A DNA stretch of 64,000 nt from JABSOG01 sp965277695 (lineage in GTDB: Bacteria; Pseudomonadota; Gammaproteobacteria; Enterobacterales; Alteromonadaceae). The position numbers and the translations under genes were made by a program. The stretch is taken from contig CBDIDQ010000017.1 in the NCBI GenBank assembly GCA_965277695.1, positions 1-64,000 on the forward strand. Reading direction: 5' to 3'. Under the pieces are notes generated by a model, which saw only the letters and a list, made by a program, of their open reading frames with translations, had not been told where the DNA came from and did no database searches. Shown piece by piece: positions 42,001 through 53,700 of this stretch (position 1 is its first letter; every line of letters starts with the position of its first letter).

Positions 42001-45000
42001 ACGCCGTTGGCGGCTGTGGTGCTGGTGTTTGCCCCTGTCGCCGGGTCAGTTAGCGTGGTGGTCACGTGAGTGCCTTGAGTGATGGTGGTTGCAAAATAGC
42101 CATCAGCACTGTAGCCGAGGGTGGTGGTTCGACCGCCGACGTCAATGTCAGTGGGCAGCCCGCTGGTGTTAAACACGCTGGTGGTACTGAGGCAATCCGC
42201 CGTGGTGCATTCGGCGGCGTTGATGGCGATGCTGCCTGCGGCGACCACCACGGTAGTGGGTTTGCGGTGGGTGGTGTCGTAGGTTTGGTAATGGGTGGTG
42301 ACGATTTGGTCGGTATTGTCGACGGTTTGTGCGGTGACTTTATTTGGCCATGCGTCGGTGTCAAAGACCGTGGTGATGGTGGTGGTTTGTTCGGTTTTTT
42401 CATCGGTGATGGTGCGAGTTTGGCCAGTGATATTGTTGTATTGATCAATGCCGGTGATACTGGTGTCGCGTTGGCTGAGGTGGTTGTTTTCGTCGCAAAT
42501 CGTGGCGGCTAAATCACAAGTGATTTGGCGGGATTGGGCATTATAAAGGGCGCTGAGGTGGTTAGGGTTACGTCGCCAATCGTTCGTTGTGATGCTGAAA
42601 GGCACGGTCTTGTTATGTTCTGTCAGGGTTTGTGATTCGACCAGTGAACTGAACGGGAACTTTTGTAAGAAATCAGTGGTGGTGACTTGTTTGGCATTGG
42701 CGTGGTCGATGGCGATAATGGTTCTAAACCCGCGAAAGCCCCGGCCCTTGGTGTTATACATCGCGCCACGATATTGGTAAGTCAGTGCGTTGAGGCTGCC
42801 GATACCGTTGCTCTGTTCGAATTTCGCCACGGCGTACATGCTGGAGGCGAAATGAAAATGGTCAGCGTCGACCACATCGGTGAAATTGGTCTGGTAGAAG
42901 TTTGGATACTCTTCACTGCTCAATGGACGATAATCCCATTGGCTGATAACGCCGACACCGTTGGTGACTTTTTGCAGCATATTGGCGGGTTGATAATCAG
43001 TTTTGTTATTGCCTGCTGCGGCACCGTAGTTGCGGTTGGTGTAAATCTTTTTGCTGGCTTTGCCTTGCATTGCACCACTGCCCGCGCCGACGGAGCAACC
43101 GCCGACCGGGTTGTAACAGCCGTAAACGAACAGCAAATCGGGTAAGCCTTTACCGAGTGAATCGACCACCACCGAGTGATTGGCGGCACCGACTAAATCG
43201 GTGGGTTTGATTTCAGCAGTGTATTGTCCGGCGGCATTTTCGCTAAAGTGCAGGGCGTCATATTGATAGATACCGAAATCGGCGCTGCTGGGGATATTGA
43301 CCAATTGACCACTGATGCGATGTTGTCGATACAGGTCATCGCCACATTGGGTGTCGAGACCGTGCATTTTATGACAGCCGTTGACGATACGCTCGCCGGG
43401 CATAATCAGCTCTTGGCGACCATCGCCGTCGACATCCATCAGTTTGAAGGCGTCACCATATTTGGCCAGCCAATGTTCTTCATCGGCTTTGGGTTCGTTG
43501 ATATCTTCGGCGCGAATGACCTGCCGCATATCGACTTTTACATTTAAATCAGTGGCCGTGGCAAAGGTACCGTCACCCTCGTTGAGCCTAAGGTGTAAAG
43601 TCGCGTTTTCGGCATCCCGGTCTTTGCTAATTAAGCCGAGCCAATCGGGCAGACCATCGCCATTGACGTCGATGAATTTGCTGTATTCTGACAGGTTGCC
43701 TGACTCGGTAAATGACACACTCCGGGTGGTTGAGAAATCCACAACGCCATTCACCACTTGCGTTAACTGCAAGGTCGATAAACGCGGCGTGACTTGGTTT
43801 GAGGTATTGCTGGAGAGGACGATATCGGGCAACCCGTTGCCATCCATGTCACCCATCACTTGGATATTGGTTTTTGGTGTGCTGCCACTGCCGGGGATGA
43901 AGTTGGTGCTAAAGGCCGTTGGACCTGAGGCGGGATAGGGCGTGGCACTCGTGCCGTTGTGCAAATACAATACATAATCCAGGCCGCCGGTGCGATGATG
44001 TTCAAACAAAATATCCGGCCAGCCGTCGCCGTTAAAATCTTCAATCGCATGAATATCGCCGCCAATATAACTGGCATAAGTTCGACTGATAGCGGTGTTA
44101 AACCACGCACTGCCGCTGTGGCGTAATTGAAGCCAATCGCCATTAAAACCCCATTCATCGGTCTTGCCATCAAGGTTGAAATCGGCGGTTAAACATTGAT
44201 AACCACCGAGCCAACTGTTTGAATTACAGGCGGGCATTCCCAGCGGGTTAGGGCTGCTGTCGCCTTCGGCATTGAGGTAATGATGCTGCATGTCTCTGAC
44301 GCCATCGCCGTTGGCATCACCTCGGGGAATGACGTTCAATAAGTTCTCGGCAACCTTGACCACACTGCCGCTCGGCGTCAGCAAATCTCTCGGGGGGAAC
44401 AGCTCGGTATTGGCGCTGTCAGTAAGTAATTCGGTTTTAAACACAATGGCATCATCGGACCAAGCGAAGGTGGTCGGCTCATAGCAGAGTCTCCCACCAC
44501 AGGCAGTCACGGCACTAAGCAAAGGGGCTGTGGCTTGGTATGTCAGTTGATAATCACGCACTTTGGTGGTGTTATTGATGAACGTTGAAATGGTTTTTAA
44601 GCGTTGGGTTTGGCGGGTTTTGCCACCGGCTTGATAGAAGGTGCTGAAGGTGTTGCGGTCCTCATAATCAAACGATACTCGGCGGTTGCCATCGTTAGTG
44701 CCGTCCCCAGTATACTTAATATCGGTCAGTAGCACTTCACCATCGCCTTTATCGTCATAAACATAGGTCATGTGGTTGTTGCCGGAAACATCAGCAACAC
44801 GACTGAGCAGCCAGCTTAATGGCGCAGGTGCACCTGTTGGTGTCACTTTTGCGCCATAGGTATGCTGGCTGCCATCGGGTAACTCGACGAGAAACGTCGT
44901 CGCACTATGATTCATCCCGCCCGTTAACTGCGTCACGGTGACAAAGCTGTCGATTTCGGTGGCATAGGTCGCATCGACTTGACCATAAGTACCGGATGTG

Positions 45001-47480
45001 ACCATCAAGCGTTGACCATTGAGGCACAAGCGGTCGGTGGTTTCGCTATAAGCAATGCCCGCAGATACACCGTCTTGCGCCAATGTTGATTCGCAACGAT
45101 TAATTGCGCCGCCTGCGGATAATCCCCAGCCCATGCCCGCAATACCGTTACCGCTGCGGCTGCTGTAATTGAGTGAAACCGAGGGTTGCAAGCCATGTCG
45201 ACCGGGTGGTATGGCGATAGGTATTGTGTAACCAGCTGCACCACCGTTGACCGTGGCAGTGCCCGGCATCGCCCCTTCAAAATCACTGGCGGGCAGGGTT
45301 TGGTCTGTCGGCAATGGCACATCCGCCACGGTGCCGCCAGTGGATAAAGCATCTCTTGCGCGTTCAATCGGTGCCGTGGCGGCGCTGGTGATTTTTTCCA
45401 TGGTGCCGCCACCATCTTGATAACTCGCGGTGACGGTGAGGGTCGCATCAATATCGTTAATATTGAGCAAATAACTTGTGCCGATTGCGCCCGCAATACC
45501 TGCGCCGTTTCGGTACCACTGATAACTAATAGAACCCAATCCTTCAATATCTGCCAACGTGTGACTGACCGTTAGCGTCTGTCCGACGGCGGTTAAGCCT
45601 GAAATCACCACGCTACCGGTTGGTGCATCATTCACCGCATTAACGGTGACATAAACAAGCGCGGGTGCAGACATCGTGCTGCCATCGCGCACCCGATAAC
45701 TGAAAGAATCCACCCCATTAAAATGGGCACTGGGCGCATAACGCACCTGATTATTGATGTTGGCAAAGGTGCCATGACTCGGTGCGCCGTACAAATCGAG
45801 TAACAGCGAGTCGCCATCAATGTCAGTATCATTGCCGAGTACATTGATATAGGTGGTGGTGTCTTCATTGATGACTGCGTAATCGGTGTTCGCCACCGGT
45901 GCGGTATTGGGCGCAATCACCGTTTGATTGGCGACAACAGCGCCGCCACAACCCACCGAAGGACTACAGGCTTGCACCCGATAGCGAAAAGCACCGCCGA
46001 CATATTGCGCGGTTGAGTAAGCGTAACTGCTCTCACTCCAGTGATTGCGGGTCACCGAATAGACCGCGCTTTCATTACCGTTATACGCTTGATAAACGGT
46101 ATAAACCGTGCCATCAACCGCACCGGCAGCCGGTGTCCACGACACACTAAAATTAACCCCAACATTGACCGTCGGGGCCGAAACACTGAGGTTATTGACA
46201 ATTCCCGGTGTGCCATAAATATACAATCGTCGCCACGGGCTTAAGCCTGAGCAACCTGCTGAATTACAGGCTTTATAACGAAACCAGCGATAACCATCGC
46301 TGGTGCTGACCCGGTTAACTGCGGTCGATGAACCGGTATACACCAGCTGATAGCTACTATCAGCGGGGGTTGAAGTCGAATTGTAACTTGATTCATAGAG
46401 TTGATAACTGGTTGCGCCGCTGACGCTGGGCAGTGTCATGGTATAGCCGGTGTAAACCGCTTTATAGTTACTGCCGAGTGTGCCGGGATAGCTGCTGGGT
46501 GTGGCTGGCACGGCGGTCAACGAATAGACGGTAAATGTCTTGGCGGTTGTGACGGTATAGGCTTGATGACCGCAATTCGGTGAGCAATCTGCTTTGGCGG
46601 TTTCAATGCTGTTTTCGTCAATGCCGCCGGTGTCATTATGCAGTTTGACCAATTCGGCTTCACTGCCTGCAATGATGATGGAATGGACATCGGTATGCCA
46701 GTCTTGGTCAGCGATTTTAGCGCCACGGGTTGAGGTATGTTTGGTGTCGAGTAGACCGTTGTCATCACTGTAAATGACGTAATGGTCTTTGTTTTTATGC
46801 TGGCTGAGGGCGGTGATATCATCCCGACCATCGCCGTTGTAGTCGGCAATCAGCAAACTATCGGCATTATTTTTACCCCATTTAACGTTCTTTTTTAGGG
46901 TTTGCACAATCGATAAGCGCCCATCTTCGCCCGAGTGCATCAAACAATGGGCTTGTTTTTGTGCAGAAACTGCCAACAAGTCTTGGCGACCATCGGCATT
47001 AAAATCACCGGGGTGGAAGGTGAAATCATCGGCATCGTTTAACCAAGCTAATTCATCAACGGTTTGCACTAAACCCGAATTAAAATCGTAACCGTTGTCG
47101 CCCGCTAAAAAAGTGACTGTGCGGTTTTGGGCTGGCAACACCACCAATAAATCGGCTTTATTATCGCCATTAAAATCAGCCACAGCCAATTGCGCGGTAC
47201 TGCCATCCCAGTGATTGCCGGAGAGTTGTGCGGGCAAGTGTTGCTGATTTAATACGGTATAACGTACCCCATCTGTTTGTTTTTCACCAAAAATCAATGT
47301 GCTGGTTTGCTCGGGCGTGTTGGCTTGTAACAGCAGATCGTCAATGCCATCGCCATTGATGTCGGCGAAATGAGGCGTATGGTTATCTGTTGACCAGTGA
47401 GCGGTTAAATCATCAGCAGCTGACAAAAAAGGCAGGGCGATCAGTAGCATAGCTGCTAATGACTGAGGTAAATTAAACAT
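39096..47480 (-). CDS. Full-length secreted SpvB-RHS polymorphic toxin
   Basis: ATG 47480 with AGGAAG upstream begins a Sec signal peptide (MFNLPQSLAAMLLIALPFLS); an in-frame ATG further upstream is less likely. In order, the ~2794 residues are: FG-GAP/VCBS repeats with DxNxDGxxD motifs (HFADINGDGIDDLLL), Fn3-like repeats, a cadherin-like repeat, an Ig-like domain, SpvB (PSVSLNYSSRSGNGIAGMGW), a second set of DxNGDGxxD repeats, many YD repeats, the RHS core end (RDRLGSATTF, GRFMSVDP, NPYSYIMNNPLAGTDPTGY) and a unique tip. The tip has CSTDISSCTAKNVFESL, FSGGHVGHLVDKINKRVVNL and EDHIFFDGYVIRSV; its activity is unknown. No PAAR or VgrG domain is present, so type VI delivery is unlikely. It is the only array member with a signal peptide. 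Confidence 0.9.
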   Translation of the reverse strand: MFNLPQSLAAMLLIALPFLSAADDLTAHWSTDNHTPHFADINGDGIDDLLLQANTPEQTSTLIFGEKQTDGVRYTVLNQQHLPAQLSGNHWDGSTAQLAVADFNGDNKADLLVVLPAQNRTVTFLAGDNGYDFNSGLVQTVDELAWLNDADDFTFHPGDFNADGRQDLLAVSAQKQAHCLMHSGEDGRLSIVQTLKKNVKWGKNNADSLLIADYNGDGRDDITALSQHKNKDHYVIYSDDNGLLDTKHTSTRGAKIADQDWHTDVHSIIIAGSEAELVKLHNDTGGIDENSIETAKADCSPNCGHQAYTVTTAKTFTVYSLTAVPATPSSYPGTLGSNYKAVYTGYTMTLPSVSGATSYQLYESSYNSTSTPADSSYQLVYTGSSTAVNRVSTSDGYRWFRYKACNSAGCSGLSPWRRLYIYGTPGIVNNLSVSAPTVNVGVNFSVSWTPAAGAVDGTVYTVYQAYNGNESAVYSVTRNHWSESSYAYSTAQYVGGAFRYRVQACSPSVGCGGAVVANQTVIAPNTAPVANTDYAVINEDTTTYINVLGNDTDIDGDSLLLDLYGAPSHGTFANINNQVRYAPSAHFNGVDSFSYRVRDGSTMSAPALVYVTVNAVNDAPTGSVVISGLTAVGQTLTVSHTLADIEGLGSISYQWYRNGAGIAGAIGTSYLLNINDIDATLTVTASYQDGGGTMEKITSAATAPIERARDALSTGGTVADVPLPTDQTLPASDFEGAMPGTATVNGGAAGYTIPIAIPPGRHGLQPSVSLNYSSRSGNGIAGMGWGLSAGGAINRCESTLAQDGVSAGIAYSETTDRLCLNGQRLMVTSGTYGQVDATYATEIDSFVTVTQLTGGMNHSATTFLVELPDGSQHTYGAKVTPTGAPAPLSWLLSRVADVSGNNHMTYVYDDKGDGEVLLTDIKYTGDGTNDGNRRVSFDYEDRNTFSTFYQAGGKTRQTQRLKTISTFINNTTKVRDYQLTYQATAPLLSAVTACGGRLCYEPTTFAWSDDAIVFKTELLTDSANTELFPPRDLLTPSGSVVKVAENLLNVIPRGDANGDGVRDMQHHYLNAEGDSSPNPLGMPACNSNSWLGGYQCLTADFNLDGKTDEWGFNGDWLQLRHSGSAWFNTAISRTYASYIGGDIHAIEDFNGDGWPDILFEHHRTGGLDYVLYLHNGTSATPYPASGPTAFSTNFIPGSGSTPKTNIQVMGDMDGNGLPDIVLSSNTSNQVTPRLSTLQLTQVVNGVVDFSTTRSVSFTESGNLSEYSKFIDVNGDGLPDWLGLISKDRDAENATLHLRLNEGDGTFATATDLNVKVDMRQVIRAEDINEPKADEEHWLAKYGDAFKLMDVDGDGRQELIMPGERIVNGCHKMHGLDTQCGDDLYRQHRISGQLVNIPSSADFGIYQYDALHFSENAAGQYTAEIKPTDLVGAANHSVVVDSLGKGLPDLLFVYGCYNPVGGCSVGAGSGAMQGKASKKIYTNRNYGAAAGNNKTDYQPANMLQKVTNGVGVISQWDYRPLSSEEYPNFYQTNFTDVVDADHFHFASSMYAVAKFEQSNGIGSLNALTYQYRGAMYNTKGRGFRGFRTIIAIDHANAKQVTTTDFLQKFPFSSLVESQTLTEHNKTVPFSITTNDWRRNPNHLSALYNAQSRQITCDLAATICDENNHLSQRDTSITGIDQYNNITGQTRTITDEKTEQTTTITTVFDTDAWPNKVTAQTVDNTDQIVTTHYQTYDTTHRKPTTVVVAAGSIAINAAECTTADCLSTTSVFNTSGLPTDIDVGGRTTTLGYSADGYFATTITQGTHVTTTLTDPATGANTSTTAANGVVTTTSYDTLARPTKISQTGQPDRHLRYHSLAVASYQAGTPKQVNRTDILGRPVRSETTGFNGDLIYQDISYNARGLTATESAPYAANTTIHNTTYKHYDVLGRAGKKVTPQTNGNLTVTYTYDGFKTDIDAGNLSMSRTYNGLKQLVQTTDALGGITQYSYDGGGNPIKIEDAAGNIISAHYDKLGRKTSVDDPNQGKTTFTYNAFGELNTETDANSATITYTMDDLGRVSQRNANGSIATFTWDTLKNGLLTSHTENDITKTFQYDSAARVTATTTKIDTDSYTVSQAYDANYGRLKSLKYPNNLTVGLTYNVQGYLQKEYNAASNYIYRETTAQDALGNITHACLAGSSTAQCNSNGGFNLTVDNEYDLKAGQMLSSQATGHRNGATAIIHHLSYSSYDSYSNLLTQSNLVSGLTATDTFTYDGLHRLTSSTLNAAGTQSTINYGYDSVGNLLKKTDYSTNTVDAYRYLANSNKISEINLKAGGTTSFTYDKKGNLTHRNNTLETTYNTFNKPLNIKRLGANLDFTYGADLARYKQVRVVNGETITTHYIGKLYEVEKQASTTTTKAYISDIAIVSDNNIRFTLRDRLGSATTFTDELGNATGYRHFDPFGKSMSGDWRELNPATLTNNPWDLEMPTRRGFTDHEHLDDVELIHMNGRVYDYNVGRFMSVDPMIQSPANSQSLNPYSYIMNNPLAGTDPTGYMGCAASRLKDVCDDLGSSLGGNSAADRDLSKGLNKFDNGARVKRGRQSKTTEINAQEELAEAAKKEALNSGGSGDNSACQTSIDCRGTGGYDKEDEYFHEYEMTHAICSTDISSCTAKNVFESLTKNAAPGADGVTPVSSDRISHIEMGPFSGGHVGHLVDKINKRVVNLTGEDHIFFDGYVIRSVVQTNGIISIRTFGEGVNRTNWKYLPDRASWAANYILAFPGFRTQDRNIRIDVLSQSERGQQLLKQEHRERLLRGPKL

Positions 47481-47797
47481 CAAACTTCCTATATTATTGT
47501 AATTCATTCCAAAAATCGGTGGCATGGTACAGTAAAGGGTTGACGCTGTAAAATACAAAATGCGACGGATTTATCACTAAATGGTCAATTATTGGCTAAG
47601 TTAATGAATTAATTCGGTTTATTTTCGAACGTTCGGAAACAAGAAGATTTTCCTATTTTGAACTTTCTAGCAGTTTACTGCCATTTTTAAACTTATCGCC
47701 TACACTTATAAATCAAATATAAAAAATAAATCACAGAGGTAAACGTAATAATGCTGATCCCCTGTTGGTCTTTTTAAGTAACATTGGCAGTAAATTA
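47481..47797. promoter_or_regulatory. Divergent promoter region between RHS and giant lipoprotein genes
   Basis: The two large genes start on opposite strands here. The region has an imperfect palindrome, TTTTCGAACGTTCGGAAA, centred on the perfect CGAACGTTCG (47626-47635), which is a candidate operator. AT-rich boxes are present but no promoter could be fixed with confidence. Confidence 0.45.
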
Positions 47798-50700
47798 ATG
47801 CAAAAACATCTCCTTCCATTACTCATTATAATGACCTCATTGCTGTCTGCTTGCGGATCCGGTAGCAGTGAAACGTCGGCTACAGGCCAAACAACACCGG
47901 CACCACAACCAGATTTGCCGACCACGCCGGACCAACCACCACCGGATCCAACCCCCACAGATCCACCAACAACGCCAGACCAACCAACGCCAGATCAACC
48001 AACGCCTACTGTCAATATTGTGCCTTTTGACTTTATTCAGCTGGCTAATAATGTCCGCTCTCGTGGCGATCAGGTGCAGGCAGCGTCATTTGTCAACGCC
48101 ACCGGCGGTTTCAAACTGCCATTGGCCAATCAAAGTCTCAATGGCAACTTGACCATTTCAATCGATTTGGCCGACAGCGATGGTATAAACGGGGTCTATG
48201 TTGGGTTTTCTGGAGCGACCAAAGTCATGCAACTTTGCGCCGCTAACTGTGGCACCACTTACCACCAAACCCTGACCGGTATAAATCCGCTAGATTTTAA
48301 TATCGCCACTGGCAACCAGCGGCTAGAATTGTGGGAAGATGACGGCAACGGCAACCGCACTATCGTCAATACCGTTAATTTTACTTGGCGAGAAACAGCC
48401 ATCAATGGTTTCAGAGCCGACAGAGCCAGCAACGCCATTGATTTACGCTGGAACCCAATTAACTCCTACCTGAGATACAACGTCTATATTGCTTCTCAAG
48501 CTGGTGTCACTCACAAAAATTACACTTCCCTGCCCGATGGCGCAGCGTTTTTGGCCCTGAGAGATCCCAGTCACACCCTCACCGGTATAGAAGACGCCAA
48601 AGTAATGTTTGCCACCGTCACCGGGGTTGATGGCTCAGGTGAAAGCGCCTTTAGCACCGCATTAAGAGTCGACTCGCTGACGGGCTCAACGGATTTGCCA
48701 CCGGTTGCGGTAAATGATAATTTCAGCGTCAACGAAGATACGGTATTAACCGGCCAACTGCTAACCAATGACAGCGACGGAGAAAGCAATGTCATTACTG
48801 TCGACACCGCGCCAATAGTCGCCAGTGAAAATGGCATACTGGTGTTAAACAGCAATGGCACCTTTACTTACACCCCCACCAGCAACTTCATTGGGCCAGA
48901 CCGCTTTACTTACCAAATCAGAGACGGCGTGGGCCAAACAGATACCGCCGAGGTGCTAATCACTGTCAATCAGGTCAACGATGCGCCCTTCTCTTCTTAT
49001 AACAACTACAACCTGATCACCGATGCCGCACCTAGATCTTTTGAACAAAACGCCATTCAAACCCAATCGGCCATTGCCGGTACCTTGAATATTGCCGCGC
49101 CCGGACTACTGATCAATGATTTGGATATTGACAGCATCAACCTGAGTGTCGTCACAACCCCTTTAACACCACCGACTCAAGGTACTGTGGAGCTTCGCGC
49201 CGATGGTAGTTTTACTTATACTTCATTCGATGGAGCCAGCGGTGAAGACAGCTTTGTCTATCAAACTGCCGACAACAATGGCGCATTGTCACAAGCCATA
49301 GTGCGGATCAGCATTGATGGTAACAACTTCCCCCCTGTCGCCGCCACTGAACGCTACAACCTTAATGAAAGTCAAAGCTTTACCGCCGATAACAGCGCCG
49401 CCGACAGATTGTCAATTCTCGCCAACGATTTTGATCTCGATGCCAACGATACAATTACGCTCACCACCACCCTGATCCAATCGGTCAGCCACGGACAGCT
49501 AAATATGGGCACCGATGGCACTTTTACCTATATCCCTAACCAAGGCTATTTTGGCGTCGACAGCTTTGTTTATGAGATCACCGACTCTCAAGGTGCCATG
49601 GCCCAGGCCGCTGTACTGCTCACCATCGGCAGAGAAAACACCGCCCCCAACGCCGCACCAGATACCTATACCCTTAACGAAGATAGCACTTTGTCGGTCT
49701 CAGCTGCCGAGGGTTTGCTAGCTAATGACACCGACATTGATGAAGACGCCTTCTCCGTTAACGTCGCCAACACCCAACTACCACAAAACGGCGAGCTGAC
49801 CCTGTTCAACGACGGTAGCTTTACCTATGTGCCTAACGAGAACTTTTTCGGCAGCGACAGTTTCAGCTACGAAGTGATCGACAGCCTCAACCTCGCATCA
49901 ACAGGCACAGTGACTCTATCTATCACCAACATTAATGATATTCCCATCGCCAATGACGACACGGTGTTAGTCCCGCCCAACGCATCAACCATTATTAATG
50001 TCCTAAGCAATGACAGCGATATCGAAAACAATCCGTTAACCGTGACTCAAGCAACCGCCACTGTCGGCAATGTGATCACCAATAATAACAATACCCTAAC
50101 TTATACCCCACCCAACGGTTTTCAAGGAGCCGCCACCGTCAACTACACCATTAGTGATGGCAATGGCGGCAGCGCATCGGCTCAGGTATTGATCACAGTC
50201 TCTGATCAGAACCGTCCCCCCGAAGCCGTAGCAGACAGTTATACCTTGGCAGAAGATCAATTATTAGTGGTTGATGGCAGCACACAGCCGTTATTGCTAG
50301 CCAATGACAGCGACTTGGACGGCGACCCACTAACGGTTAATACTACAGTCCAAAGTTTGCCACAAAATGGCACTGTCACCCTGTCGGCTGACGGCAGTTT
50401 CAGCTATCAGCCGACAAGCAATTTTTTTGGCAACGATAGCTTCGATTACGAAGTTAACGACGGTCAAGGCGGCGCAGCAACTGCCACAGTCAGCCTAACC
50501 ATTACCGCTGTCAATGATCCACCAATAGCCACCGACGATATTTTAACTACGATTTTAAATACCCTGATTAATATCGACGTGTTGATCAACGACACTGATG
50601 TTGATAATGACTCACTAACGATCAGTAACGCAGTCGCTATTAACGGCAACGTCACCGTTGAAACCAATCAAACGCTCAATTACACCCCCAATACTGACTT

Positions 50701-53700
50701 TATTGGCAACGATACCATTAACTACACCATTAGTGACGGTAATGGTGGCAGCGACAGCGCCAGCGTACAGATCAATGTGCTAGGTACCAATAACAACCCC
50801 ATTGCACTGGACGATATTGCCAGCACAGCCGAAGACAATACCGTGACTATTGACGTGCTCAGTAACGACACCGACATAGATAACGATACCCTGCGAATTT
50901 CATCAGCAACCCTCAATAACGTCAGTGACGGCACCATCAACTTCAATAACGACAATACCTTGCTGTTATATACACCGACATTAAACTTTAATGGTACTAC
51001 GGTGATAAACTACATTATCAGTGATGGCAATGGCGGTAGCGCAACAGCCATAGTTGATGTGACAATCACACCAGTCAATGATGCCCCGACGGCAACCAAT
51101 GACTTTGATAGCACCTCTGAAAACACTCCTATCACCATCAATGTGCTAGCCAATGATAGTGACATCGATGGCGACAGCCTGACCATTGCTAACGCCGTAG
51201 CCAACAGCGGTAGCGTCGATGTCAATAACGACAACACCTTGTTGTATACCCCTAATTTAAATTTTAATGGTACAGATGTGATCAACTACACCATCAGCGA
51301 TGGTAACGGCGGTACCGACTCGGCGATTGTTAACGTTACCGTCATTGCTGGCGGATCAAATGGCGCACCTATCGCTAATAACGACGTCGTAACACTCCCA
51401 GAAGATAGTACAGTCAACATCAATGCACTGCTCAATGACACCGACCCTGATGGCGATTTACTCTCCCTCACCGGTGGTATTGCCAGCCAAGGTAGCGTTA
51501 CCCTCAGACCAGACAATACCTTTGATTACACCCCCAATGCTGATTTTAACGGCAGTGATGTCCTCGCTTATACCATCAGCGACAACAACGGCGGCACCGC
51601 AGCGGCAGATGTCATCATCACAGTTACCCCAGTGAACGATAATCCGGTAGCCACCGCCGATGAAGCTATAACCGCAGAGGACACCGCCGTGATTATCAAC
51701 GTGCTCAGCAATGACAGCGATATTGATAATGAAACCCTCGTCGTCACCGGTGCAATAGCAGCCAATGGTTCAGTCACCACCGGTATCGACAATACTCTAG
51801 AATATACTCCCAATGCCGATTTTAACGGCGAAGATGTGATTGATTACACTATCGGTGATAATAGCGGCGGCACCTCAGCGTCTAAAGTCACTGTCACCAT
51901 AACCGCTGTTAACGATAACCCCGTGGCCGTTGATGACGAAGCCACAACGGTTGAAGACACCCAAACGACTATCAGCGTACTGGCTAATGATGAAGATATT
52001 GATGGTGATGAATTAACCGTCGTGGTCAATACGGTCACCAACGGCGGCGCTGTCAAAAACCCTGACAACACCATTGCTTTTACTCCACAACTCAATTTCA
52101 TCGGCACAGCATCAATTGGCTACACCGTCACTGACGGCAATGGTGGCTCAGCCTCGGCAACAGTAGTGGTGACAGTCACAGCGACCAATGATTTGCCCGT
52201 TGCGGTTGACGATATTGCGCTGATCCAAGAAGATACTGTAACCATTATCGATGTACTGGCCAATGATTCAGACCCAGAAGGCGGCGTTTTAACCCTTGAG
52301 GTGACAGCTACCACCAATGGCACCGCAACAGTCACTAATAACAATACTCTGTCATTTACGCCAACAGCAGATTTCAATGGTGAAGCGGCTATTAATTACA
52401 CGATCACCGACAGTGATGGCGGCGCGGCTTCGGCAACAGTGTCAATTACAATCGTTGCTGTCAATGACAATCCGGTAGCCGTTGCTGACGAGATAGAAAG
52501 CACCGAAGATTCATCTAATACCATCGAGGTACTGAGCAATGACACCGATGTCGATGGCGACACCTTAACTGTCACCGGCGCACTCGCCGAACATGGGCTA
52601 GTCACTGTCAACGAAGAACAAGGGTTATTTTATATCCCTGATTTAAACTACAACGGTTTGGATACCATCACCTACCAAATCAGTGATGGCAATGGCGGCT
52701 CGGCTAGCTCATCAGTGGTAGTTACACTCGTTGCGGTCAACGATGCACCTGAAGCACTTGATGATCAAATCCTGATTGACGAAGATATTGTCACCACCAT
52801 CAATGTACTGACCAACGACAGTGATGTTGACGGCGATACTCTAAACATTGTCTCAGCGGATTCTGCCAATGGTGCTGTCTCCACAATCACTGAAAACGGC
52901 AGCTTACAACTACGCTTCGTGCCAACCGCCAATTTTAACGGTGAAACCACCATTAATTATCTCATTTCAGACAATGGTTGCAGCACCGCTGGCAGTTGTG
53001 GTGATGGCCATAGCGCCTCAGCTGTGGTTGCAGTTACAGTCAATAGTGTTAATGATCGACCCGTCATCGCTGACGCCACCACCACAGTGGCTGAAAACGC
53101 CATCAATGGTTTTGCCATTACTACCGTTGAAGCCACAGACGCCGATGCAGACACCCTGAGTTTTAGCATCACCAGCGGCAATACCGACAGCATTTTTGCC
53201 ATTGATGCCAGCAGCGGTCAGCTCACCGTCGCCGACAAAACCTTTCTCGACTTTGAAACCACCAGCAGCTATGCCTTAACCGTGACGGTCAGTGATAACC
53301 AACTAACTGCCGCCGGGATCATCACCATCAATGTCACTGAAATCAGCGAAAATGCGGTACCCACACCCGACAGCAGCTTTGGTAATACCCCCATCGCCGG
53401 ACTGGCCGCTTCCAACGCCTTTGCTTTTGATAACGACGACGTACCCCACGATGCCGTCATCGACAGTAGCGGACGAGTCATAATAGTAGGCACCGTCAGC
53501 AATACCACCACGGATGTCACTGTCAGCCGTTATCTCGCAGACGGTCATCTTGATCACAGCTTTGGCATACAAGGCATAGTGACTCAGGATTTAGGCGCGT
53601 TTGAAAGCGCCAAAGCCATCGCCGTTGATAGCAATAACAACCTGTTTATTGCCGCCGAACAATTTAATGCTGGCGTCAACGAAATTGCGCTGATCAAATT

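Noticed and set aside
39096..47480. Type VI secretion RHS effector
   Set aside because: No PAAR, VgrG or Hcp-related sequence occurs in the window and the protein begins with a Sec signal peptide.
47626..47635. LexA box
   Set aside because: CGAACGTTCG lacks the spacing of both the CTGTN8ACAG and GAACN4GTTC classes; kept only as an unspecific palindrome.
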